DNA of 64,000 nt, taken from Alistipes sp. GTDB lineage: Bacteria > Bacteroidota > Bacteroidia > Bacteroidales > Rikenellaceae. A model generated the notes under the pieces. That model ran no database searches. It saw only the letters and a program-made list of their open reading frames with translations, and was not told the origin of the DNA. The translations under genes were made by a program, and so were the position numbers. The stretch spans positions 1 to 64,000 of the forward strand of contig JAFVOR010000027.1 in NCBI GenBank assembly GCA_017505725.1. Direction: 5' to 3'. This document shows positions 1 to 7,994 of this stretch, one piece after another (position 1 is the stretch's first letter; each line of letters opens with the position of its first letter).

Positions 1-63
1 ATTTCGCCATTGGCGCCCAAGTCCCTGCCCGAGGCGGGGATTTAGGGGTGGGTCAGCATATGT

Positions 64-105
64 TGCACTCCTATTCAATGCGCTAGACATTGAATAGGAA
101 GTGCA
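64..105. repeat. Inverted repeat spanning the ychF stop codon
   Basis: CCTATTCAATG (70-80) and CATTGAATAGG (88-98) pair perfectly around a 7-base loop holding the ychF stop codon. TGCACT/AGTGCA extends the stem outward with one bulge. The last codons of ychF are therefore present again, inverted, just after the gene. It could act as a transcription end signal, but no T-run follows on either strand. The remaining bases 1-63 are intergenic and GC-rich, with no gene seen. Confidence 0.6.
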
Positions 106-1183
106 TTATGTCACCGTCTTCTACAACATATTCCTTACCTTCGATGCCAATCTTTCCTGCATCGCGGCAAGCCTTCTCCGAGCCAAGTGCTACATAATCA
201 GCATACTTAATGACCTCGGCACGAATAAATCCCTTCTCGAAGTCGGTGTGGATGACACCTGCTGCCTGCGGAGCCTTGGTGCCCTTGCGGTAGGTCCAGG
301 CACGCGACTCGTCAGCACCTGTGGTGAAGAATGTCTCGAGCTCGAGCAAGCGGTAAGCCGCCTTGATCAAGCGATTTACACCCGACTCCTCCAATCCCAT
401 ATCCTCCAAGAACATCTGACGCTCCTCGTAGGTCTCGAGATCGGCAATATCAGCCTCGGTTGCGGCTGCTACGATAAGCATCTCGGCATTCTCGTTTGCG
501 ATAGCCGCCTTGACAGCCTCGGTGTGAGCATTGCCCGATACTGCGCTTGACTCATCAACATTGCAGACATAGAGTACAGGCTTGTCGGTCAAGAGGTTAA
601 GGTCACTTACTGCTTTGCGCTCCTCCTTGTCGAGCTCGAGTGTGCGAGCACACAAACCCTGCTCCAAAACCTCCTTGTAGCGAATGAGGATGTCGTACTG
701 ACGCTTTGCGAGTTTGTCGCCGCCTGTCTGAGCCTGCTTTGCAACCTTTGCGATGCGATTCTCGATTGTCTCGAGGTCTTTGAGTTGCAACTCGGTGTCG
801 ATGATACCTTTGTCACGAACAGGATCGATAGATCCGTCTACGTGGGTAATGTTATCGTTATCGAAACAACGCAAAACGTGGATTATTGCATTGGTGTTGC
901 GGATGTTTGCAAGGAACTTATTTCCAAGACCTTCGCCTCGCGATGCACCCTTCACAAGACCTGCGATATCAACGATTTCGATAGTTGTTGGGATGACGCG
1001 CTTTGGGTTGTCGATCTCTGCCAACTTGATAAGTCGCTCATCGGGTACGGTGATGATGCCGACATTTGGCTCGATAGTACAGAAAGGGAAGTTTGCCGAC
1101 TGCGCCTTTGCGTTCGACAAACAGTTGAAAAGTGTCGATTTACCAACATTTGGTAATCCTACAATACCACATTGTAATGCCAT
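83..1183 (-). CDS. ychF: Redox-regulated ribosome-binding ATPase YchF (Obg-like)
   Basis: This is a TRAFAC-class P-loop NTPase of the OLA1/YchF family. It binds ribosomes and prefers ATP over GTP. At 366 residues it has the normal family length. The P-loop GLPNVGKST is at residues 9-17, the switch region PFCTIEPN follows at about 33-40, and the Walker B-type DIAGLVKGAS is near 72. The C-terminal TGS domain begins at about 280 (SRAWTYRKG, AAGVIHTDFEKGF). Family knowledge places it in translation and stress response in the cytoplasm. It is separated from the upstream S1/P1 nuclease gene by a repeat-containing 206-base gap, so it is probably transcribed on its own. No promoter with a clear TAnnTTTG box was seen in that gap. 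Confidence 0.97.
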   Translation of the reverse strand: MALQCGIVGLPNVGKSTLFNCLSNAKAQSANFPFCTIEPNVGIITVPDERLIKLAEIDNPKRVIPTTIEIVDIAGLVKGASRGEGLGNKFLANIRNTNAIIHVLRCFDNDNITHVDGSIDPVRDKGIIDTELQLKDLETIENRIAKVAKQAQTGGDKLAKRQYDILIRYKEVLEQGLCARTLELDKEERKAVSDLNLLTDKPVLYVCNVDESSAVSGNAHTEAVKAAIANENAEMLIVAAATEADIADLETYEERQMFLEDMGLEESGVNRLIKAAYRLLELETFFTTGADESRAWTYRKGTKAPQAAGVIHTDFEKGFIRAEVIKYADYVALGSEKACRDAGKIGIEGKEYVVEDGDIMHFLFNV

Positions 1184-1204
1184 AAGTTTCTACCTCTTTG
1201 TTTG

Positions 1205-1326
1205 AAAATCGTTCTGATTGGTAAATTTTGCACCTTACTTGCGCCGCAAATACTCACATAGGTTTACTATGCTGTGTTTTCCGTCACTGCGTAACGCACA
1301 AAATTTCCTCAATCACCTCCGATTTT
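1205..1326. repeat. Long imperfect palindromic intergenic element, copy A
   Basis: The left arm has AAAATCGTTCTG and AATTTTGCAC. The centre has CATAGGTTTACTATG. The right arm has GCACAAAATTTCCTC and ends in CGATTTT. The arms are complementary, so the whole 122 bases can fold into a long hairpin. A second copy with the same blocks lies at 38366-38488, and a looser relative at 19398-19444. It looks like a REP/MITE-type dispersed element without its own coding sequence. Confidence 0.75.
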
Positions 1327-1340
1327 AGGGTTATTTTTAT

Positions 1341-1393
1341 TTCTAATTTTTCTCTAATTTCTCTAATTTCTCTAACGCCTCTAACGACCCTAA
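1341..1393. repeat. 9-base periodic repeat ending in CTAA
   Basis: Successive 9-base units TTTCTCTAA, TTTCTCTAA, CGCCTCTAA and CGACCCTAA run into the 3' end of the minus-strand S1/P1 nuclease gene. Units of the same form (CGACACTAA, CGCCGCTAA) lie at 29432-29469, just past the 3' end of rseP. Confidence 0.6.
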
Positions 1394-2163
1394 TCGTAAA
1401 GCTCGTTGAGTATCTTTGCCAATCGCAAACCTCCCGAGAGCAACTGCTTCTCGATTACGGGCGCGTAGTAGGTGATGTAATCGTAGTAGAGCTTGCCTTT
1501 CTCGGGTGAAACCTTGTAGATCTCAGTCGCTATTGCGTGGCTTTGATCGAGCCAATCTTTGGCAGAGCCCTTCGCAAGTTGTGCCTTCTGCTCCTCGCTG
1601 CAATAGCGGTTGAGCTGCTGCTCCCACTCGGTGTAGCTCCACTTGTGGGCCGCTTCGACCAACTCCGTATCCCAAAGTTTGTGCAACTTGATATCCTTGT
1701 TGAAGAATTTTACGATAACTTCGTTACCGCCTCTGTCGCTCAGATGACCTGCGTGCATAGGGCAGTGAACATCGCCCACGAGGTGAATGAGCATCTTCAA
1801 GCGTGCGCTCTCCTGCTCAGCTGTCAACTTTCCGCCTTTAATCTCGGCAATGCAGAGGTTGATAGCGGTTACGACATCCCCCTTTTCGTTCTTGGGCATT
1901 GTGTCGTAGGTGAAGCCCTCGTCTACGTTGGCGTAGTGCCAGGTCTTGGTGTAGCGATATTGGTCGGTGTAGCTTGCGTTGTCGAGCCAATTGGCGTAGT
2001 AGACCAACGAGTGGTTGTTCAGCTTCTTGACAACCTTCTGGTAGACCTCGGGCGAGAGGTTGCACTCGGCGATATATGCTACCACGTCGTGTCCCTTCTG
2101 TCCCCAACCAAATGATGATAGGGTGGTGCTGAGTGCGAATATTGCAATTAGAAATCTCTTCAT
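1390..2163 (-). CDS. Exported S1/P1-type zinc nuclease
   Basis: A 257-residue secreted protein of the S1/P1 nuclease family, which are tri-zinc enzymes that cleave single-stranded nucleic acids and can remove 3' phosphates. A signal peptide spans 1-19, and cleavage would expose Trp20, which serves as the N-terminal zinc ligand in this family. All expected ligands are present with P1-like spacing: W20, H25, D61, H76, H127, D131, H137, H161 and D165. It follows rho by 15 bases on the same strand, so it may be cotranscribed with it. It is clearly related to, but more diverged than, the three tandem paralogues at 4041-6650 on the opposite strand. The location is probably the periplasm or cell surface. 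Substrate specificity cannot be read from sequence. Confidence 0.92.
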   Translation of the reverse strand: MKRFLIAIFALSTTLSSFGWGQKGHDVVAYIAECNLSPEVYQKVVKKLNNHSLVYYANWLDNASYTDQYRYTKTWHYANVDEGFTYDTMPKNEKGDVVTAINLCIAEIKGGKLTAEQESARLKMLIHLVGDVHCPMHAGHLSDRGGNEVIVKFFNKDIKLHKLWDTELVEAAHKWSYTEWEQQLNRYCSEEQKAQLAKGSAKDWLDQSHAIATEIYKVSPEKGKLYYDYITYYAPVIEKQLLSGGLRLAKILNELYD

Positions 2164-2178
2164 ATCTAATTCTGCATT

Positions 2179-3765
2179 CTATTGATTCATAGTAGCGAGG
2201 AACTCGGCGTTGCTTTGTGTGAGTGTCATCTGCTTCTCGAGGAACTCCATTGCCTCGACAGGGGTCATATCCGAGAGGTACTTGCGGAGTATCCAGGTGC
2301 GCTGCATAACCTCGCGTGATAGGAGCAAATCCTCGCGACGGGTACTCGAAGCAACGACATCAACAGCAGGGAATATGCGCTTGTTGGCGATGCGACGATC
2401 GAGCTGAAGCTCCATATTGCCCGTACCCTTGAACTCCTCGAAGATAACCTCGTCCATCTTTGAGCCTGTCTCGATGAGGGCTGTTGCGATGATTGTAAGC
2501 GAGCCCTTCTCCTCGGTGTTTCGTGCTGCACCGAAGAAGCGCTTCGGCTTGTGCAGGGCGTTGGCATCGACACCACCCGAGAGTACCTTACCCGATGCGG
2601 GCTGAACGGAGTTGTAGGCACGAGCCAAGCGAGTGATCGAATCGAGCAGAATCACTACATCGTGACCGCACTCGACCATTCGTTTTGCCTTCTCGAGAAC
2701 CATCTCGGCAACCTTGACGTGGCGAGAAGCCTGCTCGTCGAAGGTCGACGACACAACCTCGGCCTTGACGTGGCGTGCCATCTCGGTAACCTCCTCTGGT
2801 CGCTCATCGATGAGGAGTACAATCATATATACCTCGGGGTGGTTGTCAGCGATGGCATTGGCAAGGCTCTGAAGAATCATTGTCTTACCCGTCTTTGGTT
2901 GAGCCACGATTAGCGCACGCTGGCCCTTACCGATAGGCGAGAAGAGGTCTACGATGCGATTTGTTGTCGAGTTGTGTCCTGCGCCTGTAAGGATGAATTT
3001 CTCGCTTGGGAAAAGAGGTGTCAGATATTCGAATTGAACTCGGTCACGAACTAAATCTGGCTCGAGGCCATTTATTTTGAGAACTCGTACCAATGGGAAA
3101 TATTTTTCACCCTCCTTTGGTGGGCGGATGATTCCCGTTACGGTGTCGCCGCCTTTGAGTCCGAAGTGCTTGATCTGCGAAGGCGAGACATAAATGTCAT
3201 CGGGCGAGTTGAGGTAGTTGTAGTCGGCAGAACGAAGAAATCCATAGCCATCTGGTATGAGCTCCAATACACCCTCGCCTACAACCTCGGCTGTGAAGTC
3301 GTCCTTGGTGATTGGTTTGTCGGTCTCCATCTCTTGCTCCTCATTTTCGGTAGCCTCTGCCGCTGGAGTCTCTACAACTGCAACCTTTGGCTTGCGACCA
3401 CGCTTCTTTGGTTGTGGCGCGACTGTCTCCTCCTGCTTTGGCTCCTCGGTTGCGGGTGCGGTTGCTTCGCTGTTTGATGCGACCTCGGCAACTACCTCGG
3501 CTTGTTGCGTGGTGTTATCCTCTGATGCCTTCTTGATGGCCTTGACCTTGATGGCGCCTATGCGAGCTCGCTTGCGCTTCTGTGGTGCAGGCTCGGTAGT
3601 AGGTTCTGCCACAGACTCTCCCTCGGTCTGACTGGCTTCGCCTATAGCCGCAATCCGCGCAATAAGCTCCTTCTTAGATAATTTCTCTTCGGTAATGCCA
3701 AGCACCTTCGCAATTTCGCGTAACTCGGCAATACTCTTGCTTTGAATAGCAATCAAATCTTCCAT
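2179..3765 (-). CDS. rho: Transcription termination factor Rho with large disordered insertion
   Basis: A hexameric RNA-dependent ATPase/helicase that terminates transcription. The start was set at the ATG giving [10 protein letters not shown], because the upstream extension is not typical of Rho. A Rho-N (SAP-like) domain spans residues 1-40. A low-complexity segment rich in E, A, K, R, T and P spans about 45-150. The cold-shock-like RNA-binding domain is at about 160-230, and the RecA-like ATPase has Walker A AQPKTGKT at 288-295 and Walker [16 protein letters not shown]. At 528 residues it is about 110 longer than E. coli Rho, and the excess lies in the insertion. In Bacteroides thetaiotaomicron an equivalent disordered region drives Rho condensation. 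A TATATTTG promoter lies about 108 bases upstream, leaving a leader of roughly 100 nt. Confidence 0.97.
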   Translation of the reverse strand: MEDLIAIQSKSIAELREIAKVLGITEEKLSKKELIARIAAIGEASQTEGESVAEPTTEPAPQKRKRARIGAIKVKAIKKASEDNTTQQAEVVAEVASNSEATAPATEEPKQEETVAPQPKKRGRKPKVAVVETPAAEATENEEQEMETDKPITKDDFTAEVVGEGVLELIPDGYGFLRSADYNYLNSPDDIYVSPSQIKHFGLKGGDTVTGIIRPPKEGEKYFPLVRVLKINGLEPDLVRDRVQFEYLTPLFPSEKFILTGAGHNSTTNRIVDLFSPIGKGQRALIVAQPKTGKTMILQSLANAIADNHPEVYMIVLLIDERPEEVTEMARHVKAEVVSSTFDEQASRHVKVAEMVLEKAKRMVECGHDVVILLDSITRLARAYNSVQPASGKVLSGGVDANALHKPKRFFGAARNTEEKGSLTIIATALIETGSKMDEVIFEEFKGTGNMELQLDRRIANKRIFPAVDVVASSTRREDLLLSREVMQRTWILRKYLSDMTPVEAMEFLEKQMTLTQSNAEFLATMNQ

Positions 3766-3872
3766 AATATCAATTTTGCGATTTCTCACTGGTCGAATGA
3801 CCAATGGTTATACGAGTAGCACCACTATAGTTACATAGTGTATGTCTCTTGTGTGTGCATCAAATAACGATG

Positions 3873-3880
3873 CAAATATA
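3873..3880 (-). promoter_or_regulatory. -7 promoter box for rho
   Basis: TATATTTG on the minus strand matches the Bacteroidetes TAnnTTTG consensus. The predicted leader of about 100 nt contains a small GCATC/GATGC hairpin right after the box, which could take part in autoregulation of rho. Confidence 0.6.
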
Positions 3881-3970
3881 GTGCTTTTATTTAGAAATGA
3901 AAAATATGAGCGATAGATTGCTCTCTTTTCGATATATTTTACGCTCTTGATGTTATTTTGCCCTATTGAT

Positions 3971-4001
3971 TTTGCTATTTATTTCAAATGTTGTAACTTT
4001 G
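3971..4001 (+). promoter_or_regulatory. Promoter of the triple S1/P1 nuclease operon
   Basis: TTTG at 3971-3974 and TAACTTTG at 3994-4001 are separated by 19 bases, matching the Bacteroidetes -33/-7 arrangement. The box ends 39 bases before the first nuclease start codon. Confidence 0.7.
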
Positions 4002-4040
4002 TAAATTGTAAAAAAAAGAATAACCAATCTGTACTATAAG

Positions 4041-4898
4041 ATGAAAAAACTACTTTTGATATCTATTTGTGCCTTGATGCTGTGTGTGTACGAGGCTGAG
4101 GCGTGGGGCGTATTGGGCCATCGCGCAATAGCCGAGATTGCAGAGCAAAACCTCACTCCCGAGGCTAAATCCGCAACCAAAAAGTATCTCAACGCTTCGC
4201 TTCCTGAAGTCGCTTTGTGGATGGATCGCACTGCATCGTGGACCAAAAAGCACAAGGGTCATATTCCAGGCTGGGAACTTACTTCGGTGTGGCATACCTT
4301 GGTTGTTGACGAAAATTATCGAGTATCCTTGAAAACCACTCCGAAGGGTAGTGGTAAACTTGTGCCAGCGCTCAAGATGTGTATCGACAATCTCAAAAAC
4401 TACCGCAACCTTACCGATTCGGCTGTGGTGGTTAACCTCAAGTGCGTGGTACATATGATGGGCGATATGCACTGTCCTACTCATATCTACTATTTGGAGT
4501 TTCCCGACTGTTTCCCTGGCGAGAAGGATGCAAGTGGCAAGCGCACTCCTGCACGCGATAGAATACCTGTCTATTTCAACGACAAGAAGATGACATATCA
4601 CTCGTTCTGGGATGGGGTAGGTATCACCCAAATCTACCCGGAGCATAGCAAGGACTACAAGTTCTTTGCCGAGAAGTTTGGTAAGGCATCGGCCAAGCAG
4701 AAGGCGAAGATTTGCAAGGGTGGTATCGACGATTGGGTCTACGATTCGGCCAAAAGTTGTCGCCCTGTCTACAATAATGTAAAGGCGGGTGATCACCTCG
4801 ATCGTGACTTTATTCTCTCACATAGCAAGATGACTCAGAAACAGTGTCTGAAGGCTGGTTGTCGTCTTGCGTATGTACTCAACGAATGCTTCAAATAA
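4041..4898 (+). CDS. Exported S1/P1-type zinc nuclease, tandem paralogue 1
   Basis: First of three adjacent S1/P1 family genes (285 residues). The signal peptide ends at AEA, exposing Trp22. The zinc ligands W22, H27, D62, H85, H138, D142, H148, H187 and D191 are all present, so it should be catalytically competent. Compared with the minus-strand relative at 1390-2163 it has an insertion of about 15 residues between the CPTH motif and the YHSFWD motif, and a longer region around residues 90-130 that contains NLKNYRNLTDSAV. That string is nearly identical in the next two genes. It has its own -33/-7 promoter and is followed by paralogue 2 after 20 bases. The probable role is extracytoplasmic RNA or single-stranded DNA degradation; the actual substrate is unknown. 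Confidence 0.92.
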   Translation: MKKLLLISICALMLCVYEAEAWGVLGHRAIAEIAEQNLTPEAKSATKKYLNASLPEVALWMDRTASWTKKHKGHIPGWELTSVWHTLVVDENYRVSLKTTPKGSGKLVPALKMCIDNLKNYRNLTDSAVVVNLKCVVHMMGDMHCPTHIYYLEFPDCFPGEKDASGKRTPARDRIPVYFNDKKMTYHSFWDGVGITQIYPEHSKDYKFFAEKFGKASAKQKAKICKGGIDDWVYDSAKSCRPVYNNVKAGDHLDRDFILSHSKMTQKQCLKAGCRLAYVLNECFK

Positions 4899-4918
4899 TT
4901 AACCTTAAATAATTGAAT

Positions 4919-5776
4919 ATGAAAAAGTTTGTTTTGATTTCATTTGCGGTGTCTCTCTTCTCGGTACAGGAGAGTTTTGCGTGGGGTGGATGGGCCCATA
5001 AACTTATTGCAATTATCGCTGAGTCGCACCTGACTCCCGAAGCAAAGGCGGCAACTGAGAAGTATCTCGGCTCGCCTATCTACAACCACGCTTCGTGGAT
5101 GGATCAGGTGCCTGTTTGGAAGAAGAAACACATCCCTGGATGGGAGCAGACTTCGTGGTGGCATATGTGCACCGTTGACCGCGTAGGCAAGAAGAAGTTC
5201 GCTATCAGTGACAAGCGTTCGCCAAAGGGTGATGGCAACCTCTATCCAAACCTTGTTAATTGTGTCGAGAATCTGAAGAACTATCGAAACCTGACCGATT
5301 CGGCAGTGATGATCAACATCAAATGTATCGTGCATATGGTTGGTGATATGCACTGTCCTTGCCACATCTTCTACACTGAGTTTGATGACTGCTTCTCGCA
5401 CACTACACCTGAGGGTAAGAAGGTGCGTCGCCACGACCAGATGCGCGTATACTACAATGGCAAGAAGACCACCTCGCACCGAGTATGGGATGGCCTTTCG
5501 ATTCGTCAGATTTGGCCGGAGTATGGTCCTGACTACGAGAAGTTCCGCGTAGCTCTCGACACGATGTCGCCAAAGAAGCGCGCCAAGATGTGTAAGGGTA
5601 CAATAGAGGAGTGGGTGTTGCAAAATGCGAAGGATTGCCGCTATATCTATGATATTCTCGAGCCTAACTGCAAGATCGACCGAGAGTTTCTCCTTGAGCA
5701 TCAGAAGTTGTCGAAGCAGCAGTGTCTGCGTGCATCGTATCGCTTGGCTCACATCCTCAATGAGTGCTTCAAATAA
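4919..5776 (+). CDS. Exported S1/P1-type zinc nuclease, tandem paralogue 2
   Basis: Second member of the tandem nuclease array (285 residues). An in-frame TTG lies six bases upstream, but the ATG giving MKKFVLISFA begins a clean signal peptide and was chosen. After cleavage at FA the mature protein starts with Trp22. Ligands W22, H27, D62, H82, H139, D143 and H149 and the C-terminal SHRVWD pair are present. The central motif reads HMVGDMHCPCH, with a cysteine next to the zinc histidine as in paralogue 3. It shares the C-terminal RLAHILNECFK-type ending with its neighbours. Sixteen bases separate it from the next gene, so the three are likely one transcript produced by gene duplication. Confidence 0.92.
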   Translation: MKKFVLISFAVSLFSVQESFAWGGWAHKLIAIIAESHLTPEAKAATEKYLGSPIYNHASWMDQVPVWKKKHIPGWEQTSWWHMCTVDRVGKKKFAISDKRSPKGDGNLYPNLVNCVENLKNYRNLTDSAVMINIKCIVHMVGDMHCPCHIFYTEFDDCFSHTTPEGKKVRRHDQMRVYYNGKKTTSHRVWDGLSIRQIWPEYGPDYEKFRVALDTMSPKKRAKMCKGTIEEWVLQNAKDCRYIYDILEPNCKIDREFLLEHQKLSKQQCLRASYRLAHILNECFK

Positions 5777-5792
5777 TAGAGTGTAAAAGGCT

Positions 5793-6650
5793 ATGAAAAA
5801 GCTACTTATCTCGGCCATACTTGTACAGATGCTTCTCTGTGTTCAGAGCGTGTCGGCGTGGGGTGGCTGGGCTCACGACTTTATCACTTATACCGCAGAG
5901 CAGCACCTTGATAAGGATGTGAAAGCAAAGGTCGAGAAGTATCTAGGATCGTCGATGATTGACCATTGCCGATGGATGGATCAGATACGCAAACCTGTCC
6001 GCGACAAGAAACATCCACAACACCAATATTATATGGCGTGGGCGCATACGCTCGCGTGGCATATGATTACGGTAGACGAGAAGTTGCAGTTGAGCGACAA
6101 GCGTGCCTACAACAATGATGGCGATTTGTTACCAAACCTCAAGGTCTGCATCGAAAACTTGAAGAATCACCGCAACCTCACAGATTCGGCTGTAGTTGTT
6201 AATCTCAAGTGTGTGATTCATATGGTCGAGGATATGCATTGTCCTTGCCATATCTACTATACCGAGTTTCCCGATTGCTTTCGCAAACCGGGCGTGAAGT
6301 ATCGTTGGGATCTCTTCAAAGTGGAGTATGAGGGCGAGCCAACTACCAACCATAAGGTTTGGGATGGGCTTTCGATTCTTGCGCTCTATCCCGAGTACAA
6401 CGAGGATCACGAGAAGTTCCGCTCAAAACTCGACAACCTTTCGCCAAAGCGTCAGGCCAGGATTTGCGAGGGTACAGTTGAGGATTGGGCACTCGAGACC
6501 GCAAAGGATTGTCGTGTGATCTACGATTGGATAAAACCAAACGATAAGCTCGACCGCAACTTCTTGCTCAAACATCGCAATTTAACCATTCAGCAATATC
6601 ATCGCGCCGCCTACCGCTTGGCCAATGTGCTAAACGAGTGTATGAGGTAA
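5793..6650 (+). CDS. Exported S1/P1-type zinc nuclease, tandem paralogue 3
   Basis: Third tandem S1/P1 nuclease (285 residues). The signal peptide ends VSA with Trp23 next. W23, H28, D63, H90, the HMVEDMHCPCH block and NHKVWD supply the expected ligands. The usual Gly of the HxxGD motif is replaced by Glu (HMVEDMH), a change next to the zinc aspartate that could alter activity but leaves the ligands intact. It is the most diverged of the trio in the segment at residues 65-90, where a HPQHQYY insertion occurs. The frameshifted macro-domain gene begins 38 bases downstream on the same strand. Confidence 0.9.
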   Translation: MKKLLISAILVQMLLCVQSVSAWGGWAHDFITYTAEQHLDKDVKAKVEKYLGSSMIDHCRWMDQIRKPVRDKKHPQHQYYMAWAHTLAWHMITVDEKLQLSDKRAYNNDGDLLPNLKVCIENLKNHRNLTDSAVVVNLKCVIHMVEDMHCPCHIYYTEFPDCFRKPGVKYRWDLFKVEYEGEPTTNHKVWDGLSILALYPEYNEDHEKFRSKLDNLSPKRQARICEGTVEDWALETAKDCRVIYDWIKPNDKLDRNFLLKHRNLTIQQYHRAAYRLANVLNECMR

Positions 6651-6688
6651 GAGAACGAGCTTGTAGTTAATATTTAATAAGATACAAA

Positions 6689-7080
6689 ATGCAACCACGC
6701 GAATACAAGTTTAATAACTCGAAAGTAAGCATCATTTTCGGAAATATACTCAACTCTTCAGCTGATGTTATTGTTAGCTCTGATGATACAGAGGTATCGA
6801 TGGGGGTGGTGTCTCCAGGGCCATACTTCGGAGTGGAGGTGAGCAGATTCAAATTGATGCGCAGAGGAAATTGCCGGCAAGAGTTGGCGATGTTGTGGTC
6901 TCAACAGCCGGTAATTTGCGCCATCAAAAGTATGTTTTTCACTGCTTGACCAAGCGGTATGGTGCGATTAGCGCAAGAGATGAGGCGAGCGATGATAACA
7001 CCGATATCGAGTATAGTGCAGCGGATTATGAGCAACGCTTGGTGAGAAGCCTCAAGGGTGCAATCGAGAAAATGAGGTAA
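6689..7080 (+). pseudogene. Macro (ADP-ribose-binding) domain gene broken by a frameshift
   Basis: Two reading frames together make a macro-domain-like protein. Frame one gives residues 1-39, including ADVIVSSDDTEVSMG. A frame change in the G-run near 6799-6805 (five G where six would be in frame) then gives GGVSRAILRSGGEQIQID, KLPARVGDVVVSTAG and KYVFHCLTKRYG up to the stop at 7078. The combined product is about 130 residues, with the macro signature (D near the N-end, GGGVS loop, VVVSTAG). Macro domains bind or hydrolyse ADP-ribose and related ligands. The stop arrives shortly after the domain core, so the gene may also be truncated relative to larger relatives. A one-base assembly error in a G-run could equally explain the break. 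Confidence 0.65.
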
Positions 7081-7108
7081 AGACTATATCTCTATTCTTG
7101 TCCAACTC

Positions 7109-7148
7109 AAAATATGCCGAACAGAAATCTTCTGTTCGGCATATTTTT
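7109..7148. terminator. Bidirectional intrinsic terminator
   Basis: A perfect 18-bp stem (7109-7126 with 7130-7147) with a 3-base loop. The core is GCCGAACAGAA, flanked by AAAATAT on one side and ATATTTTT on the other. It sits between the convergent macro-domain gene and panB and can terminate both. Confidence 0.9.
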
Positions 7149-7166
7149 GAGTGTGTTAACGGGTTA

Positions 7167-7982
7167 TTAGTACTGCTCCTTCTCGTTAGGGAAGTCGCAC
7201 GACTTGACATCCTCTACATAGTGCGAGATTGCCTCGGTCATAATGGTGTAGAGATCGGCATAGCGACGCAGGAAGCGTGGCGAAAAGCCCTTGTTGATGC
7301 CGAGCATATCGTGCACCACAAGCACCTGACCATCGCAAGCACCGCCTGCACCGATACCGATTGTTGGGATCGACAGCTCCCTCGATACTCGCTCTGCTAA
7401 TGCCGCTGGAATCTTCTCCAACACAATAGCAAAGCATCCTGCCTCCTCCAATAACTTGGCATCGCGAATAAGCTTCTCAGCCTCGGCCTCCTCCTTGGCA
7501 CGCACGCTATATGTGCCGAACTTATGGATAGATTGTGGCGTTAGTCCGAGGTGGCCCATAACAGGAATACCTGCGGCCAAGATACGCCTCACCGAGTCGA
7601 GAATCTCCTCGCCACCCTCCATCTTTACGGAGTCGGCACCCGTCTCCTTCATAATGCGGATAGCCGAGTCGAGCGCAGCCTGCGAGTCGCTCTGGTATGT
7701 TCCGAATGGCATATCGCACACAACCAATGCACGCTCTACGGCACGCACAACTGACGATGCGTGGTAGATCATCTGGTCGAGAGAGATAGGTAGGGTAGTC
7801 TCCCATCCAGCCATTACATTTGCTGCAGAGTCGCCAACGAGGATAACATCTACGCCAGCCTTGTCGACAATTTTTGCCATCGAATAGTCGTAGGATGTGA
7901 GCATCGAAATCTTCTCGCCCCTATCCTTCATCTCTTTGAGTCGCAGTGTGGTCACTGCTCTTACTTTGCTTTCAACTGACAT
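7167..7982 (-). CDS. panB: 3-methyl-2-oxobutanoate hydroxymethyltransferase
   Basis: Catalyses the first committed step of pantothenate/CoA synthesis: transfer of a hydroxymethyl group from 5,10-methylene-THF to 2-oxoisovalerate to give ketopantoate. The length of 271 residues is normal. The TIM-barrel motifs are visible: [33 protein letters not shown] with the metal-binding Asp, [21 protein letters not shown] and IPTIGIGAG. It is the last gene of a minus-strand series with ppa 12 bases upstream and ends at the strong bidirectional terminator. No panC or panD lies nearby. Confidence 0.97.
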   Translation of the reverse strand: MSVESKVRAVTTLRLKEMKDRGEKISMLTSYDYSMAKIVDKAGVDVILVGDSAANVMAGWETTLPISLDQMIYHASSVVRAVERALVVCDMPFGTYQSDSQAALDSAIRIMKETGADSVKMEGGEEILDSVRRILAAGIPVMGHLGLTPQSIHKFGTYSVRAKEEAEAEKLIRDAKLLEEAGCFAIVLEKIPAALAERVSRELSIPTIGIGAGGACDGQVLVVHDMLGINKGFSPRFLRRYADLYTIMTEAISHYVEDVKSCDFPNEKEQY

Positions 7983-7994
7983 AATCTGAAAGAA

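Noticed and set aside
4050..5818. Long antisense frames opposite the S1/P1 nucleases
   Set aside because: They arise from the codon bias of the real genes; the sense frames carry complete zinc sites and signal peptides.
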